Source of the DNA: Podospora comata
Taxonomy: Eukaryota > Ascomycota > Sordariomycetes > Sordariales > Podosporaceae
NCBI GenBank assembly: GCA_017354895.1
Contig: CP071496.1
Span: 1,798,001-1,862,000, forward strand
Length of the DNA stretch: 64,000 nucleotides
Reading direction: 5' to 3'
Of the stretch, positions 31,961 to 42,970 are shown piece after piece. Each line of letters begins with the position of its first letter. Position 1 is the stretch's first letter. The notes beneath the pieces were generated by a model. It saw only the letters and a list, made by a program, of their open reading frames with translations, ran no database searches and was not told the DNA's origin. A program made the position numbers and the translations under genes.

Positions 31961-33820
31961 ATGACGGGTGCCATACCCAAGCCCGATGTCGCCATGTCAC
32001 CAACAACGCCAAAGACAAAAACAAAACCATTATCACCAGTACAGCCAAACCGAAGCCCCCATCTCTTCAGGCCCTCCACATCATCAAAAATGACAATCGA
32101 AACACTCCTCTCGCAAGATGAAGACGAGCTGCTGGCGGCGGTATGCACCGACTCAACAACAGGATTCTCGCTACTAGCAGCAGCGACATTGGAAAAAGGA
32201 AAAGCGAGGGCGGCGACGACGACGACGACGACAACATCAAACGACTCAGCCCCATCATCCCAAATCAGCCCACGAGGCAGCCTCAATGAAAGCCCGACTG
32301 ACTCGGCCGCCAACCTGGCGATAGAGGATATCGACAGCGTCAATTCGGATAGCTACCCGGCTTCGATGACGAGCTCGATCAAGGCTCATGTGTATGAGGG
32401 GGGGTTGAGATATCACGCGTACAAGAGCGGGAAGTACGCTTTTCCGAATGATGAGATTGAGCAGAACCGGGATGATATGAAGCACTCGATGAGTTTGTTG
32501 TTGATGCAGGGCGAGTTTTTTTATGCGCCGGTTAAGGAGAGGTTGGAGGAGGGGGCCGAGGTGTTGGATCTGGGTGAGTTTTTTTTCGTTTCGGGAATCA
32601 ATTCATGTACGGCATGACCTCGGTCGAAATGGCAAAGGCAGGCAGGCTGGAGGGATGCAAAGGGGAGAGTTATGCTCCAGGAAGTCAGCGGTTGCTTCAA
32701 CAAGGAAGCAAAATCAGACAATTCGTGGCCAGCCGGCTCCAGATTCATGTCGTCCATTCATGATGCCCGCTGTGGGCAGTCAAGCAACCAATCTTTCCTG
32801 TCCGTCGTTGCGACCAGTCATGTTTCACGAAAAAGAAAAAAAAGAAAATCTCGAAGCTGACCAAGCTGTGTGTTACGGCAGGTACCGGAACGGGCATATG
32901 GGCAATAGAAGGTAAGTGGCTCAAAAAGTTTCCTTTGATTCATCGGTGCGGAGACTTGCAGGAACGGTAGTCGTCGATGAGTGTACACTGCAGAAGCATA
33001 CTCACATGACAAGGGCAACCGCATCAATCACTTCCGAAAACACTGCTGACAACTGACTTTCTCTAGTCGGCGACAAATACCCAAACACCACAGTCACCGG
33101 CATCGACCTCTCCCCCATCCAGCCAAACTACGTCCCCGAGAACGTCCACTTCTTCGTCGACGACTTTGACGAAGAATGGGTCGACCCGGAGGACAAGTAC
33201 GACTTTATCCACATCCGAAATGTGATGCACTCCGTGACGGATACAAAAGCGCTGCTTTCGCGGGTGATGCGGTAAGCTTGGATCCCCCCTCCCACCTTCC
33301 ACCATCTATCTGCATCTAACCCACCCCTGCTAGCCACCTCAAACCAGGAGGCTACATCGAAATCCAAGACCTAGACATCACCCCCCTCTCCGACGACGAC
33401 ACCCTCACCCCCACGACCCCCTACGCCCTACGGGATTTTCTAAAATACATGGCCGCCGGGCTCGCAACCCTGGGCTCGCACATGCACGCCATCCATAAAC
33501 TACCCGATGAGCTCGAAGCGGCTGGCTTCGAAGACATCAAGAAATCCAAACACAAAGCGCCCATAGGGATGTGGCCCAAGGACAAGAGGTTACGACTTTG
33601 CGGGTTGTTTTTGAGGACGGCGATGATGGACGGGCTGAGGGGTGTGAGCCAGAGGCCGATGGCGGCGTTGGGGTGGACGCCGCTGCAGATCGAGATGGTG
33701 TTGGTCAATGTGAGGAAGGCGTTGATGGATCCAAAGGTGCATGCATATTTTACTTTTCATGTCATCTATGCTAGGAAACCGCTGCAGGCAGGAGGGAGTC
33801 CTGGGTCTGATGAACCATGA
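31961..33820 (+). CDS. LaeA-like SAM-dependent methyltransferase
   Basis: Class I methyltransferase of the LaeA/TAM-like group found widely in filamentous fungi; some members act in secondary metabolism or development. Exons 31961-32573, 32882-32911, 33067-33271 and 33334-33820 give 444 aa. Residues 1-125 are Ser/Thr/Pro-rich and disordered. Then come GGLRYHAYKSGKYAFPNDE, the SAM-binding EVLDLGTGTGIWAIE created across the first intron, VTGIDLSPIQPNYVPENV, DFIHIRNVMHSV and HLKPGGYIEIQD. The C-terminus is family-like (GWTPLQIEMVLVNVRKAL). The first intron (308 nt) is unusually long for this window, and exon 2 is only 30 nt. A velvet-complex role is inference only. Confidence 0.87.
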
Positions 33821-33925
33821 CGACGTGAGGGGCCTATCCATCTGGAAATGAAATACGGCAAGGGCCACCGGAACTGTGTAAATAGGTGATGAAATCAAAG
33901 TATATTATTCATCATGCTGATTACA

Positions 33926-34756
33926 TTACACCACCATCGACCTTCCCACCTCGCACTCTGCGCAAAGGCGGTATGCTGATGGTTGCCGTACAAAGACATG
34001 CTGAATGTACTGGCCACATTCACAGCAGTGTTCACTCAGGGCCGGTGGTGTTGTTGCTTCTTCAGATTCTGCTGTGTTTGATAATGCGGGCGTGGGTGTG
34101 GGGAAGAAAGCTGCTTCCCAGTCTGATGATGATGCAGGGGTTCGCACCCCGTTTGAATACGATGAGGCAGGTGTTGGCAACTCTGCGGAAGATGGGGGCG
34201 AGGAGGCAGCATCGGTTCGGGGCATGGTATTGGTTTGGGAGGTGGCATTACTAAGTTGGGAGCTGTCGTTGGCTTCGGAGGTGCTATCACCACCACACAT
34301 GGGGGCATTCATGCCGTTGCTTGTCCCGCTTCGAAGACCAAAGGTTTTGGCCATGACTTCCACCGCGGATTTCGACACAACCACAATGTCGCCATCGTCG
34401 GGCGGAATGCAGATGGATAACTCTGGGGATGGCAAGGCAATGGTGAAGAAAGACTCGTGTGGTGACGATGACGAACTGCTTTTCCCCAGGTCATCTCGCA
34501 AATCTGCAAGCCGCTTTTCTAGGCAGTTGATGTACTGCTGGTTTTGGCGATTCTGGGCTTTGAGAGCGTCGATGGTTGTTTTGTTGGAATTGACTTGTGC
34601 TTCAAGAATGCGGATGCGGTTCAACGCCGTTGTGAGGGGGGCGCAAGAGAAGGGGCTTGAGGAGGGGAATGTTTGGGGGACTGGTGGGTATGGCGGTGGT
34701 GATCGTACCGCTGGTGTAGATTTGCGGTTGGAAGTTGCCATGACGCCTGGTGCCAA
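33926..34756 (-). CDS. Hypothetical coiled-coil protein with C-terminal Cys cluster
   Basis: 276 aa from 34756, with an alternative start at 34741 (MATSNRK). A Pro-rich head comes first, then a coiled coil at about 40-92 (LNRIRILEAQVNSNKTTIDA, LEKRLADLRDDLG). Next is a short hydrophobic motif, ELSICIPPDDGDIVVVSKSA followed by VEVMAKTFGL, and a Ser/Thr/Pro linker. The tail has CCECGQYIQH and YRLCAEC, which could bind zinc. I do not recognise the family. The motif after the coil is shared with the gene at 37166. It lies tail to tail with the LaeA-like gene, about 105 bp apart. Confidence 0.6.
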   Translation of the reverse strand: MAPGVMATSNRKSTPAVRSPPPYPPVPQTFPSSSPFSCAPLTTALNRIRILEAQVNSNKTTIDALKAQNRQNQQYINCLEKRLADLRDDLGKSSSSSSPHESFFTIALPSPELSICIPPDDGDIVVVSKSAVEVMAKTFGLRSGTSNGMNAPMCGGDSTSEANDSSQLSNATSQTNTMPRTDAASSPPSSAELPTPASSYSNGVRTPASSSDWEAAFFPTPTPALSNTAESEEATTPPALSEHCCECGQYIQHVFVRQPSAYRLCAECEVGRSMVV

Positions 34757-36293
34757 TGGTAGGTTGATGAGAGTGGGATTGGGAAAGTTTTCCTGAATGG
34801 AGTGTTGAGTTTTGAGTGAAAAATCAGTGCCTGCGTTTTTGTTTTGGATAGGTATAGCATATGGTCAGAGAGAGCTACGTCATAGTGATTGATCTAGATC
34901 CGTATACTTGAAACTTTGCATACAGCCTTTGTTGCTTGATTAGGGAAACGTGCATAGGTAGGTAGGTACCTTACTCTTTTCACATGCATGTTTCAAGTCC
35001 ATGATCACCAACTACTGGCTGGCTCTTGGGATTGTTTCTTTGACATCGTTTCACTGTGACATCAAACACTCAATAGTATTTAAAAATGCAAAAATGGCAC
35101 ACAAAATCCACCATTCAGCAGCGAATAATAGTCACCCAGCCGGAGGTCACAGCAGAACATCGCACCAGAGCTCACAACACGGCAACCAAACGATCATTAT
35201 AGGCCAGCGTCAACCTCATTATCCCATTGCATCTCAAAGACGATGTAACTGACCCGGAACCACCCATCCACATCATCTCCCAAGCCCTGATGTCGCCTTT
35301 TCGGAAGATCCAGGAGGGCTCGGTATTTGTGATTTCAGGGACGGAGTTGATGGGAATGAGATGGAAGTACTCCCTCCTCTTGCTCCTCCCAGTCGTAGCC
35401 GATCGCAACCCGGGTGCGGAGTTTTTATATCTTCGCGGTCCACCGATTTTCGAGAGGGCGCAGAAGGTCCCAAAAAGAGGCTGGAGATAAGGCGGATGGC
35501 ATTCATGCTGGGTCGGTTGGATGAAAGGCGAGGTTTGAAGAATTCTTTCGAGGTTTGGAGTTTGGATTGGAATGCAGGTTGTCGGGGAGACTGTGCAGAC
35601 GCTCCAATGCACTGAGGAAGATTGAGGGTAAGATTTCGTATATGCAGGGCAAATCGAGAGAAGAAGATGTCGTTGGAGCAGGAACTCGATGAAAGCGAGG
35701 GAATGGCAAAACAAGATGACACTAGTAGTAGATTCTCAATGGAATATTCGGCCTTTGGAAGATGTGCCTGAAGAGTCGGTTGTGAGGTTGAAGTGAACGG
35801 TGGATGTGGAATCTAAGTCGAGAAGGCAATTAGGGGAGAGCTTAGACATGTGGCGGAGAGATACCAGTTATTTACACAAGGTGTGAAGATAGTCAAAGAA
35901 GAGATTAAGGCAATGAAGGAATGTAAATAGCAAAATAGCGTCGAGAAACTGCAGTTGCGGGCATCCATGAGGTACGGAAATCAAAGCATGTAGTTGGGTA
36001 GGTATCAAAGAGTTCCCATTAGCTCTTGTGAAATTATCAACAAATGCCAGACGCCTTTCTGAAGGAACACAACCATAAAGAACCACCGTTTCCCCCCCTG
36101 TGGAAGATTATCTCCGCGCTGTACCAATCAACTCCCCCACTCCCACCCACCGGGCGGCCTTCTCCGTTTGCCAAAATCCCGAAACTCCCTCTGTTTAGGC
36201 CGCGGCTCGAGCTGTCCCAACAACCGTCTACAGTCCGCCATGACATAGCTGTTTGATAAGACCTCTCTTGGTGTGACAGAGGGGTTGTCAGTG
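34757..36293. other. Region without a confident gene
   Basis: About 1.5 kb. A minus-strand open frame at 35273-35722 (150 aa, Ser/Pro-rich) and a shorter one overlapping it give inconsistent protein-like stretches (for example GLGDDVDGWFRVSYIVFEMQ in a third frame). A small spliced or decayed gene cannot be excluded, but none is supported. A TAGGTAGGTAGGTACCTTA motif lies at 34955-34973. Confidence 0.4.
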
Positions 36294-36692
36294 TTACCAC
36301 AGGCCCCATTCCTTGTTTGAATACTTGTCAGGAGACTTTGAGCGCACAAAGCCTTTTCTTGTGTCCGGAGCGAAGTCCACATCTAGGGCCTTTCCAATCG
36401 CCACAATGTCGGCTCCAGAAAACGTAACTATGGTGCGGTCTGGAATGATCGTGGAGGATCCGGGCACTTTCAGCCGCTCCCCAGTCAGGCGCTCTTCGAT
36501 ATCTTTGAGGATCATAACCTCGGTGCCAATAGGATCAGAGAGGATTGGCTGTAGGTAGTAGGAGGTGTGGCCGGTATTGCAGTCGAAAGGGCTGTAAATT
36601 CGAGCTTTAAGCTCGAAGTTTCCGAATGGGCTGGGGTTGCGATTGGGCATTCTGTCGTAGCGGGGCATGCTGCCGTCTTGCTTTCGAGACAT
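36294..36692 (-). CDS. Small hypothetical protein, about 132 aa
   Basis: Start chosen at 36692 (MSRKQDGSMPRYDRMPNRN). Upstream, a strong GTAAGTGG donor and a CCAG acceptor (about 36731-36807) suggest a 5' UTR intron, so the longer 261-aa frame from 37079 is probably not all translated. The protein has NFELKARIYSPFDC, then GTEVMILKDIEERLTGERLK, and ends with IIPDRTIVTFSGADIVAIGK, ALDVDFAPDTRKGFVRSK. The "IxPxxxIVxxSxxxxVxxxxKA" stretch faintly resembles the motif in the two flanking minus-strand genes. No family recognised. Confidence 0.5.
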   Translation of the reverse strand: MSRKQDGSMPRYDRMPNRNPSPFGNFELKARIYSPFDCNTGHTSYYLQPILSDPIGTEVMILKDIEERLTGERLKVPGSSTIIPDRTIVTFSGADIVAIGKALDVDFAPDTRKGFVRSKSPDKYSNKEWGLW

Positions 36693-37165
36693 GTGGGAAA
36701 ATAAGTTGAGGTAGGATGGCTTGACTTCTGCTGGTAACAAAGGTTGGCATGTTGGTTGGTCACACAACTCGGGTTCTCTTTTTTGACGGGAATGAGTTGG
36801 CCACTTACCGATATGATCTCGAGTTATAAGAGAAAGACTGATAATTTTTAGCTTGTACCAGCGGGAAGCGTGATGGTGGTGAGGTGAAGAATTGAAAGCC
36901 GAGCCAAGGAGAAGAATAGTTGTAGGGAGAAATCGGTGGGTGGTGCTAGTCGCCCACGACAGAGTGAATCTCACGATAAGAGAAAGTCTGGATGACAGAA
37001 ATAGCAGGAAGCAACACAAAGCCAAAGCAAAGGCTTTCCTCAGATTACAGTCAGATAAATCCGCTAAATATATAGCCAACGCAGTTCCCTTCCCTCCGCC
37101 TTCTTGACGTAGAAACTAAGGTACACCTCACTAGGTAGCTGCCCCCTCGAACCCCCCTCCCCATC

Positions 37166-38032
37166 CTACTTATCCATCCCAAAAGCCCCGCTCAAAACCT
37201 CCACCACCCCCTTATCAACAACCACCACCCCCCCCTCCTCCGGTTCAATCTCCACCGTCCCCCCAGATCCAACCCTCGGCAAAAAAACCCTCAACTTCCC
37301 CCCCTTTCTCCCCCCCTTTCTCCCCCCCGCCCTCAACTCCCTAACCTCGGCCTCCAACTCCCCTATCCGTCTCCGATCCCTCATATACTGCCCCTCCAAC
37401 TCCTTAATCCACTTCCAATCCCCCTCCCTTTCCTTCTTCTCCTCCCTAATCCCTTCCTCCAGCTCCTCAATCCTTTTCCCATCCCGATCGCCCTGCTCCC
37501 TTAACTGCGTGATCAACTCTCCATTTCTCACCGCCAACTCCCCCATCCATCTCTGGTCCGTCTGTCTCTGCTCCTCCAAGACAGCCATCTGAATACGCTG
37601 CTCACGGTGGCAGCGGATGTGCTCGATAAGCTGGTCGTCGGCCTCCTCCACTTTTGCCAGGAAGGCTTCCCACAGCAGTTCCTCTGTCGGGGCGGAACCT
37701 GGTGGTGGGGAGAGGGAGTAAGTTCTGCGGGTGTTGTCTTTGTCGTTGTCGTCGTGGTCGTCGTGGAGGTCGCCTTCGTTGTAAAAGTCGATTAGACACT
37801 CAAACGCTTCTCGTCGGCTTTGAGTATCGCTTTGTTCATTGTTTGGGCCGTGAAAAAGATTTGTATCGTCGGGTGGTGTTGTGTCTTGGAGGTTGTCGGT
37901 CGTTGAAGATGCGGCTGTAGTCGCTTTTGTTGTGGTTGTTGGGTCGTGGTTCTCAAGCTCGGGGCTCAACTTCCTCTTCTTGGAGGGGGGTTGTTCTGCC
38001 GAGGAGGGCATGTCTGCGACTTTTGCGGGCAT
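37166..38032 (-). CDS. Hypothetical nuclear coiled-coil protein
   Basis: 288 aa from 38032 (MPAKVADMPSS); a downstream ATG at 38011 is also possible. It has a basic nuclear-localisation-like PSKKRKLSPE near residue 20, a Thr/Asp-rich region, then a long charged coiled coil at about 130-235 (EEADDQLIEHIRCHREQRIQ, LEEQRQTDQRWMGELAVRNG). The C-terminal segment is RKGGKLRVFLPRVGSGG, then VEIEPEEGGVVVVDKGVVEV and LSGAFGMDK. That last segment matches the post-coil motif of the 33926 gene, so the two are probably distant paralogues. Function unknown. Confidence 0.65.
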   Translation of the reverse strand: MPAKVADMPSSAEQPPSKKRKLSPELENHDPTTTTKATTAASSTTDNLQDTTPPDDTNLFHGPNNEQSDTQSRREAFECLIDFYNEGDLHDDHDDNDKDNTRRTYSLSPPPGSAPTEELLWEAFLAKVEEADDQLIEHIRCHREQRIQMAVLEEQRQTDQRWMGELAVRNGELITQLREQGDRDGKRIEELEEGIREEKKEREGDWKWIKELEGQYMRDRRRIGELEAEVRELRAGGRKGGRKGGKLRVFLPRVGSGGTVEIEPEEGGVVVVDKGVVEVLSGAFGMDK

Positions 38033-40840
38033 TTGAGGGTACAGGGGTGGTAATATTATGTGCTCTACGGGGAAAAAGAAGCGGATCTCTTGCCAGCGGG
38101 ACGGTGACAGTAAGGTGAAAAAGTCGCAGTGCAAATGGCCGATAGCTGGTGCTCCATCGACTACCTTACCTACCTGGAGCGGTGAGTCAAACATTTGAAT
38201 CTGCCAGAGCAAGCACAGATACGCACAAAACAATTTGCTCTTTCCCCCGCATAGGGCATAAGGGACTGCAGGCTATGATGTTTCATTCGACACTGGGTAT
38301 GTTTTGGAAGATCTGTGCATGATGGTTATTCAATTGCGAAGTAGGGAATCCTGTGAGAGCCAGGCAGATACTGAAAGGTCGAACATACTGCCCTAGGCAG
38401 GCCTTTTTGTAGAGCTCCGAGGTAGATAATAACAGTCCAAGATTATATGACATGAGTTGAATGAATCACAATAAGTCACTTTGCAACTCGTTAACTCTGT
38501 TTGTCTGGAGACAAACGCTATTGTGACATCCACATCTTTGAATAATGGCGTGCTTGACCAGTCGATGAATCGTCTGTCGATCAAGTTACTGTGATTTTAT
38601 GGGTCAGTGACGTTCCATCCAGTCAAGATATGTGTGTAGAAAGAACTGTCATGTTTGAAAGTCATTGAGTCGTATTACTGGTGAGAGAAGCCATAATCGT
38701 TTCAGAAGCTGCTACAACTGAGTTTATGACACCTTAATCCACACGTCATGAAGTTACGCAGCTTTGAATATCTCTTGACAATCTTCAAGATATTTTGCTT
38801 ATGCGGAAAGGCATCTCAAGCATGTTTAAAGGGGTATTGGCTATCTCTTCAGGCCTTAAATTTGTTGTGGTCTTTCCTTTTCTGCTCCCTCACGGCAGCA
38901 GGCCTACTAGGTGAGACACAGGGTTCAACTTGTCTCACGTATGAAAGAGCACTGATTAATAACTCTGAGTATTACAACCATCCCTCACAAGCCTGCAAGA
39001 CTATTCTATCAACATATGAATGCTACGTGAGCATGAGGTCCGCCCATTCCTAGTGGATAGAAAAGAAGCAAAATGATCTGCTCGGCTACAACGGGAAAGG
39101 TAAAGTGACAAGCACGGTCCGCTCGCGTCCATCCGGATCTTCGTGCATTCGCGAGGGCAGCTTGGCGAGACAAGTGAGCACCTGTCAGAGGGGTGTACTG
39201 CATGGCATTATTGCATCATTTTGCTGCAGAGGTGCGGCGTATGTACAGTATGTATATCATTGTTAGGATGCAAAAAATAGGGGGTCTAGGACCAAGACAT
39301 TCTGATCTTGAATTCTCAGCCAAGACAGGGAGTTTGAGACAAGACACGGCTTGGGCACGGGCCGTTGACCAGGTTGATTGGATGTGCTGCAGCTTTCTTT
39401 TCTTCTTTTCTCAACGCCACTGTTTCTCCTTCCCAATCTAGATCGAGGCGTGTAACAATGTTGATTTCGCGAGATATACTCTGTAGATAGTTTTCTGCCT
39501 TCTCCCTTCTCCTGATCATGAATGAGCGGTATAGGTATCTTGACCAGCTGAAGAGAACATCCATAAAGGGCAAGATGGGGCGAATCATCTGTGCGGTGCC
39601 AGTCACAAGTGGTCAGATTTCACAGCCGAGCAACCGAAGCTGGACCCGAAGCATGGCCCGAAAGTACAGCCAAGAGGTATAGCAGTCTGGAGCTGGAACA
39701 GTGCAATGTAACTGAAAGTTCCCAAGAATTTTGTGGTGGAGAAGGCTTGTTTAGCTTCACATGGCCGAGTCCACAAGCGCTATTAGCCAATTGACAATGT
39801 CGGATTCTTCGCTTCGTGTTTCGTTATGGCGTTTTAGTTTGCTCAGTTTGATCCAAGAGGCAACGATCTCCCAGATCTGTAGCCGTATCCGAGTGTGCCA
39901 ACGTGATACCGGAGCTGGCTCCGAAAGGGTGTGTCGATGCATAAGAGGAAGGCCATCGGGCCGTCTCTCTCATGACTGCTACATGGTGTAGTAGCATACC
40001 ATCCATCCGCTAGGTAGATCAACCACAACCCCGGGTCATTTTATCCATTTTAAGATGTGACGAGGCAGGGACCAGCTTTCAGTCTTGAGCGGGGTATGGA
40101 TTGATTGCCCATTTCGCGCGGATGACGGACGGGATAGATGCAGTCGAGCGGCGACACTGTTGGCTGCAGGTCGGAAACAAGGAGCCATGTTCGTGCCAAG
40201 AGGGCGTCTTTTGAGCAGCCAGATGGGAACCAGGCACGGACGAGACGGTAGGGGATCAAACAAACGTGGCAGCCCTGCGTGTCACAGTGGACGGGGAGAC
40301 TTGAGAGGCTCACAAAGGAAAGGTTGATAAAACAGAAGCAAAAAAAAGCTTTAACGGGAGAGAGGTGGGGAATCACGCTATTGTCGGTTTGGGCCCACTC
40401 CCCCACTGGGATGGCCTGTCAGCTTGTGGAGGAGTGCTCCATTATCGTGACCATTGGCTCGTGGGGAATGAGGGAAGGGGGGCCTCGGGGGAGCAGCCGG
40501 AAGCTGTCCCCCAGGGGTATCCATCCTGCAGGTCATGAAGGGATCCCCATTTCCCCATGATACAAGATGACCCTCCCCCAGCGACTGTCCCCTCTCCGAC
40601 CTCCTGCGATACGACCCTGTCGTCCTCTTTTCCGCTTCACCTCCGTCTTCACTCCCACCCCCATTGTTCCCATTGCTCCCATTGCTCTCATTGCTCTCTG
40701 AGACCCAGGGCCCGCCGACCTGGTAGCCGGATTTGCGATCATCCGAGGCTTTGATCTGCCCTGCGTTTCCCACAGCTTTCCTCCTTCAGATACGAACATC
40801 ATCTCCTTTATGATCGCGACCTCGTTACGATCGATCAAAG
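38033..40840. other. Long intergenic tract, about 2.8 kb
   Basis: No supported gene. A plus-strand ORF at 38748-39053 starts with a hydrophobic stretch and has several cysteines, but nothing further supports it. AT content is moderate, without clear RIP. 40600-40700 has a TCATTGCTCCCA-type short tandem repeat just before the WD40 gene. Confidence 0.45.
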
Positions 40841-42763
40841 ATGGAACCCTATGCATACCCTGCCGAAGGGTTGGATGAGATGGCGTAAGCTAGACACCCG
40901 CCACACCGCCGTTGAACCGCTCAGTTCACCAAATGGTTGCTAACGGCTGGGAACAGAGAAAAGTTGAACCGACTAAGCACAGCGGACTCGCGGCATGGTG
41001 ACTCGGCCCCATTGCTCGACAGGCGGTCCTATGACGCCTACGATCCCCGACTACGACCCCCCTCGAGCGGCTACCCGCTGCCACCGACTCCTGAGTCGCA
41101 ATGGAGTCCCACCGATGACCTTTTCCGAGTCCCGAATTATGAGCTTGGCCAGCGGCACGCTGCCGCATTGCCGCTGCAGCGTCCGGTGTCGAGGAGCAAG
41201 TCGTCACTTTTCCGAAAAGACTCGCATACATCGGACCGAAGGCCCTCGAGAGGCTCGTCCGCCGGTTTCAGCCTGTACCCCGCAGCCCGTCCACCACCGC
41301 CGAAGCAGCCGCTGCCCGCGCTTCCCTCCAACAAATCTGCACGCCGCATCTCATCCCAGGGCTCCTTTGACAGCAGCTCAGTCGCATCGGGCGAGACTTC
41401 GAGATACTCGGATTCCACCAGGGGTTGTGGGCTCGAGCGAGTGCCCACGAACGGAACACCAAGGTCTCCACACACCAATGCGCATTTCGTGGCTGTCCCT
41501 CCCGTGCCCGAGGAATATCGGACACGGCAGGAATCACATTCCACGGCTGTGACTGTTGTGCCCTGGAAATCTCTCACACACCAGGAAAAGGCCCCCAAGG
41601 ATCCATCCGTCTACTTCTTTGACATTTCAACAACGTCTGCCACCCTGGCCAGCAAACATGGCAACAACATCATCAAGGTGTGGTCTGTCGGCTCAGGCGA
41701 GGTCCAGAGCCAGATCAAAATCTCTTGCTACACAACCGCCCAGCCTCGGTCGCGCGAGTATTTCGTCCGTAGCCATGCCATTCTTTCCGAGCCCTCCAAC
41801 ATGATAGCCATTGCCACCGGCTTCGGTGACTCGCTCGAGATTTGGGACTGGGGCAAGAAGAAGAAGCTGCAGTCCATGGACAAGGCAGACCGTTGGGCCG
41901 CCGTTCGCTCCAACGTCATGGAAGCCGGATGGTGCCCCCTTGTCACCTACAGAGGAGACAACGACACCATCGAGCTGTGGGAAGCGACATACTCCAAGAA
42001 GCCATTCAAAAAGACGCGCGTGATTGAGCTCGCCAGGGCGGGTCTCCCGGTGTTGCCAAAGTATCCCGAACTCGCCTTCTCCGCCACTGGACCCCTCCTG
42101 ATCACCGCCTCCGGGCCTCGGCCACCCAGACTAGGGCACCCTCCTCCCGAGAGAGAGACGCTCCTCATAGCCTGGGAGATCCACAACGGCGCCGAAATGA
42201 CAACACCGTACAAGGTCGTGGCACCATGGCAGCATGCCGAGCTGGACACCGCCCTCCCATCTGGTCTCGCCACCTACGGTTCAGTCGCCGTATCAATCTG
42301 GATCCCCGCCTCCTACCGTGCTATCCCCGTCCCGGCCGCGAGAGGCGGCAACGGGTACAACCTCGCCCCCGCCTCGGTCCCCTTCCGGTATGTCCTTGTA
42401 TGGGACTTTTCTGCGTCATCCACGAAGACCTTCCGCATCCCCAACGCCATGTCGTGCGTCAGCCCGGATTGCAGATTTATCGCCTACTGTGACTCTAGGG
42501 GGGTTGACTCGGGAGCGAGAGGATGCTTGGCGGTGCTGGATGCCATGACGGGGAAGCAGCTGTGGTGCTGGCCGGACCCGGATGCCACTGCTGCGGACGT
42601 TGATATGATGGCTGGGTTCAGCCAGTTGGCGAATTTGAGCAAGGTGACGGAGATGTGCTTTTCTGCCGATGGCGGCTTCTTGTTCATTGGGGACAGCGAG
42701 GGCGGCACGGGGGTTTTTGAGGTGAGGGAGGGCGGAAAGGGGATTAGCATGAGGCCTGTCTAG
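40841..42763 (+). CDS. WD40 repeat-like protein, about 616 aa
   Basis: Exon 1 is 40841-40884 (MEPYAYPAEGLDEM) and exon 2 is 40957-42763. The join gives DEMAEKLNRLSTADS and was preferred to the internal ATG at 40937. Residues 1-200 are Ser/Pro/Arg-rich and disordered. From about residue 220 a beta-propeller is visible: VYFFDISTTSATLASKHGNN, IIKVWSVGSG, NMIAIATGFGDSLEIWDWGK, YVLVWDFSAS, FIAYCDSRGV and TEMCFSADGGFLFIGDSEGG. It matches a fungal WD40-like family without assigned role. The annotated stop is TAG at 42761. The same frame then stays open and coding-like for 68 more codons. Confidence 0.82.
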
Positions 42764-42970
42764 GAGACGTCTCTGCTTTCCCTGCAAGACATCTTGGAGG
42801 AGGGTGACCAGAGAACTAATGGGAAGAACAAGAAGAAGGAGGTCGAGCGGAAGGAAAATGTGCTGGACAAGGAAAGGGAAAGCGAGGGTCTCGATGCCTT
42901 GAATGAGCTGGTCAAACAGGTCGAGGCGGAAGAGAGGGTCTGGAGGACAGGTCAAAGCGGGAGGTGGTGA
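42764..42970 (+). other. In-frame coding-like extension after the WD40 stop
   Basis: Immediately after the TAG, the same frame gives 68 sense codons to a TGA (42968-42970). The translation begins ETSLLSLQDILEEGDQRTNG, goes through a Lys/Glu-rich stretch and LDALNELVKQVEAEERVW, and ends QSGRW. It looks like a charged coiled coil and not like UTR. Confidence 0.6.

Noticed and set aside
35172-35722. Minus-strand gene of 150-180 codons
   Set aside because: Three overlapping frames each look partly coding and none is convincing from start to stop; left as unresolved.
38748-39053. Possible small secreted cysteine protein
   Set aside because: The hydrophobic start is followed by no convincing cleavage site or conserved cysteine pattern, and nothing around supports a gene.
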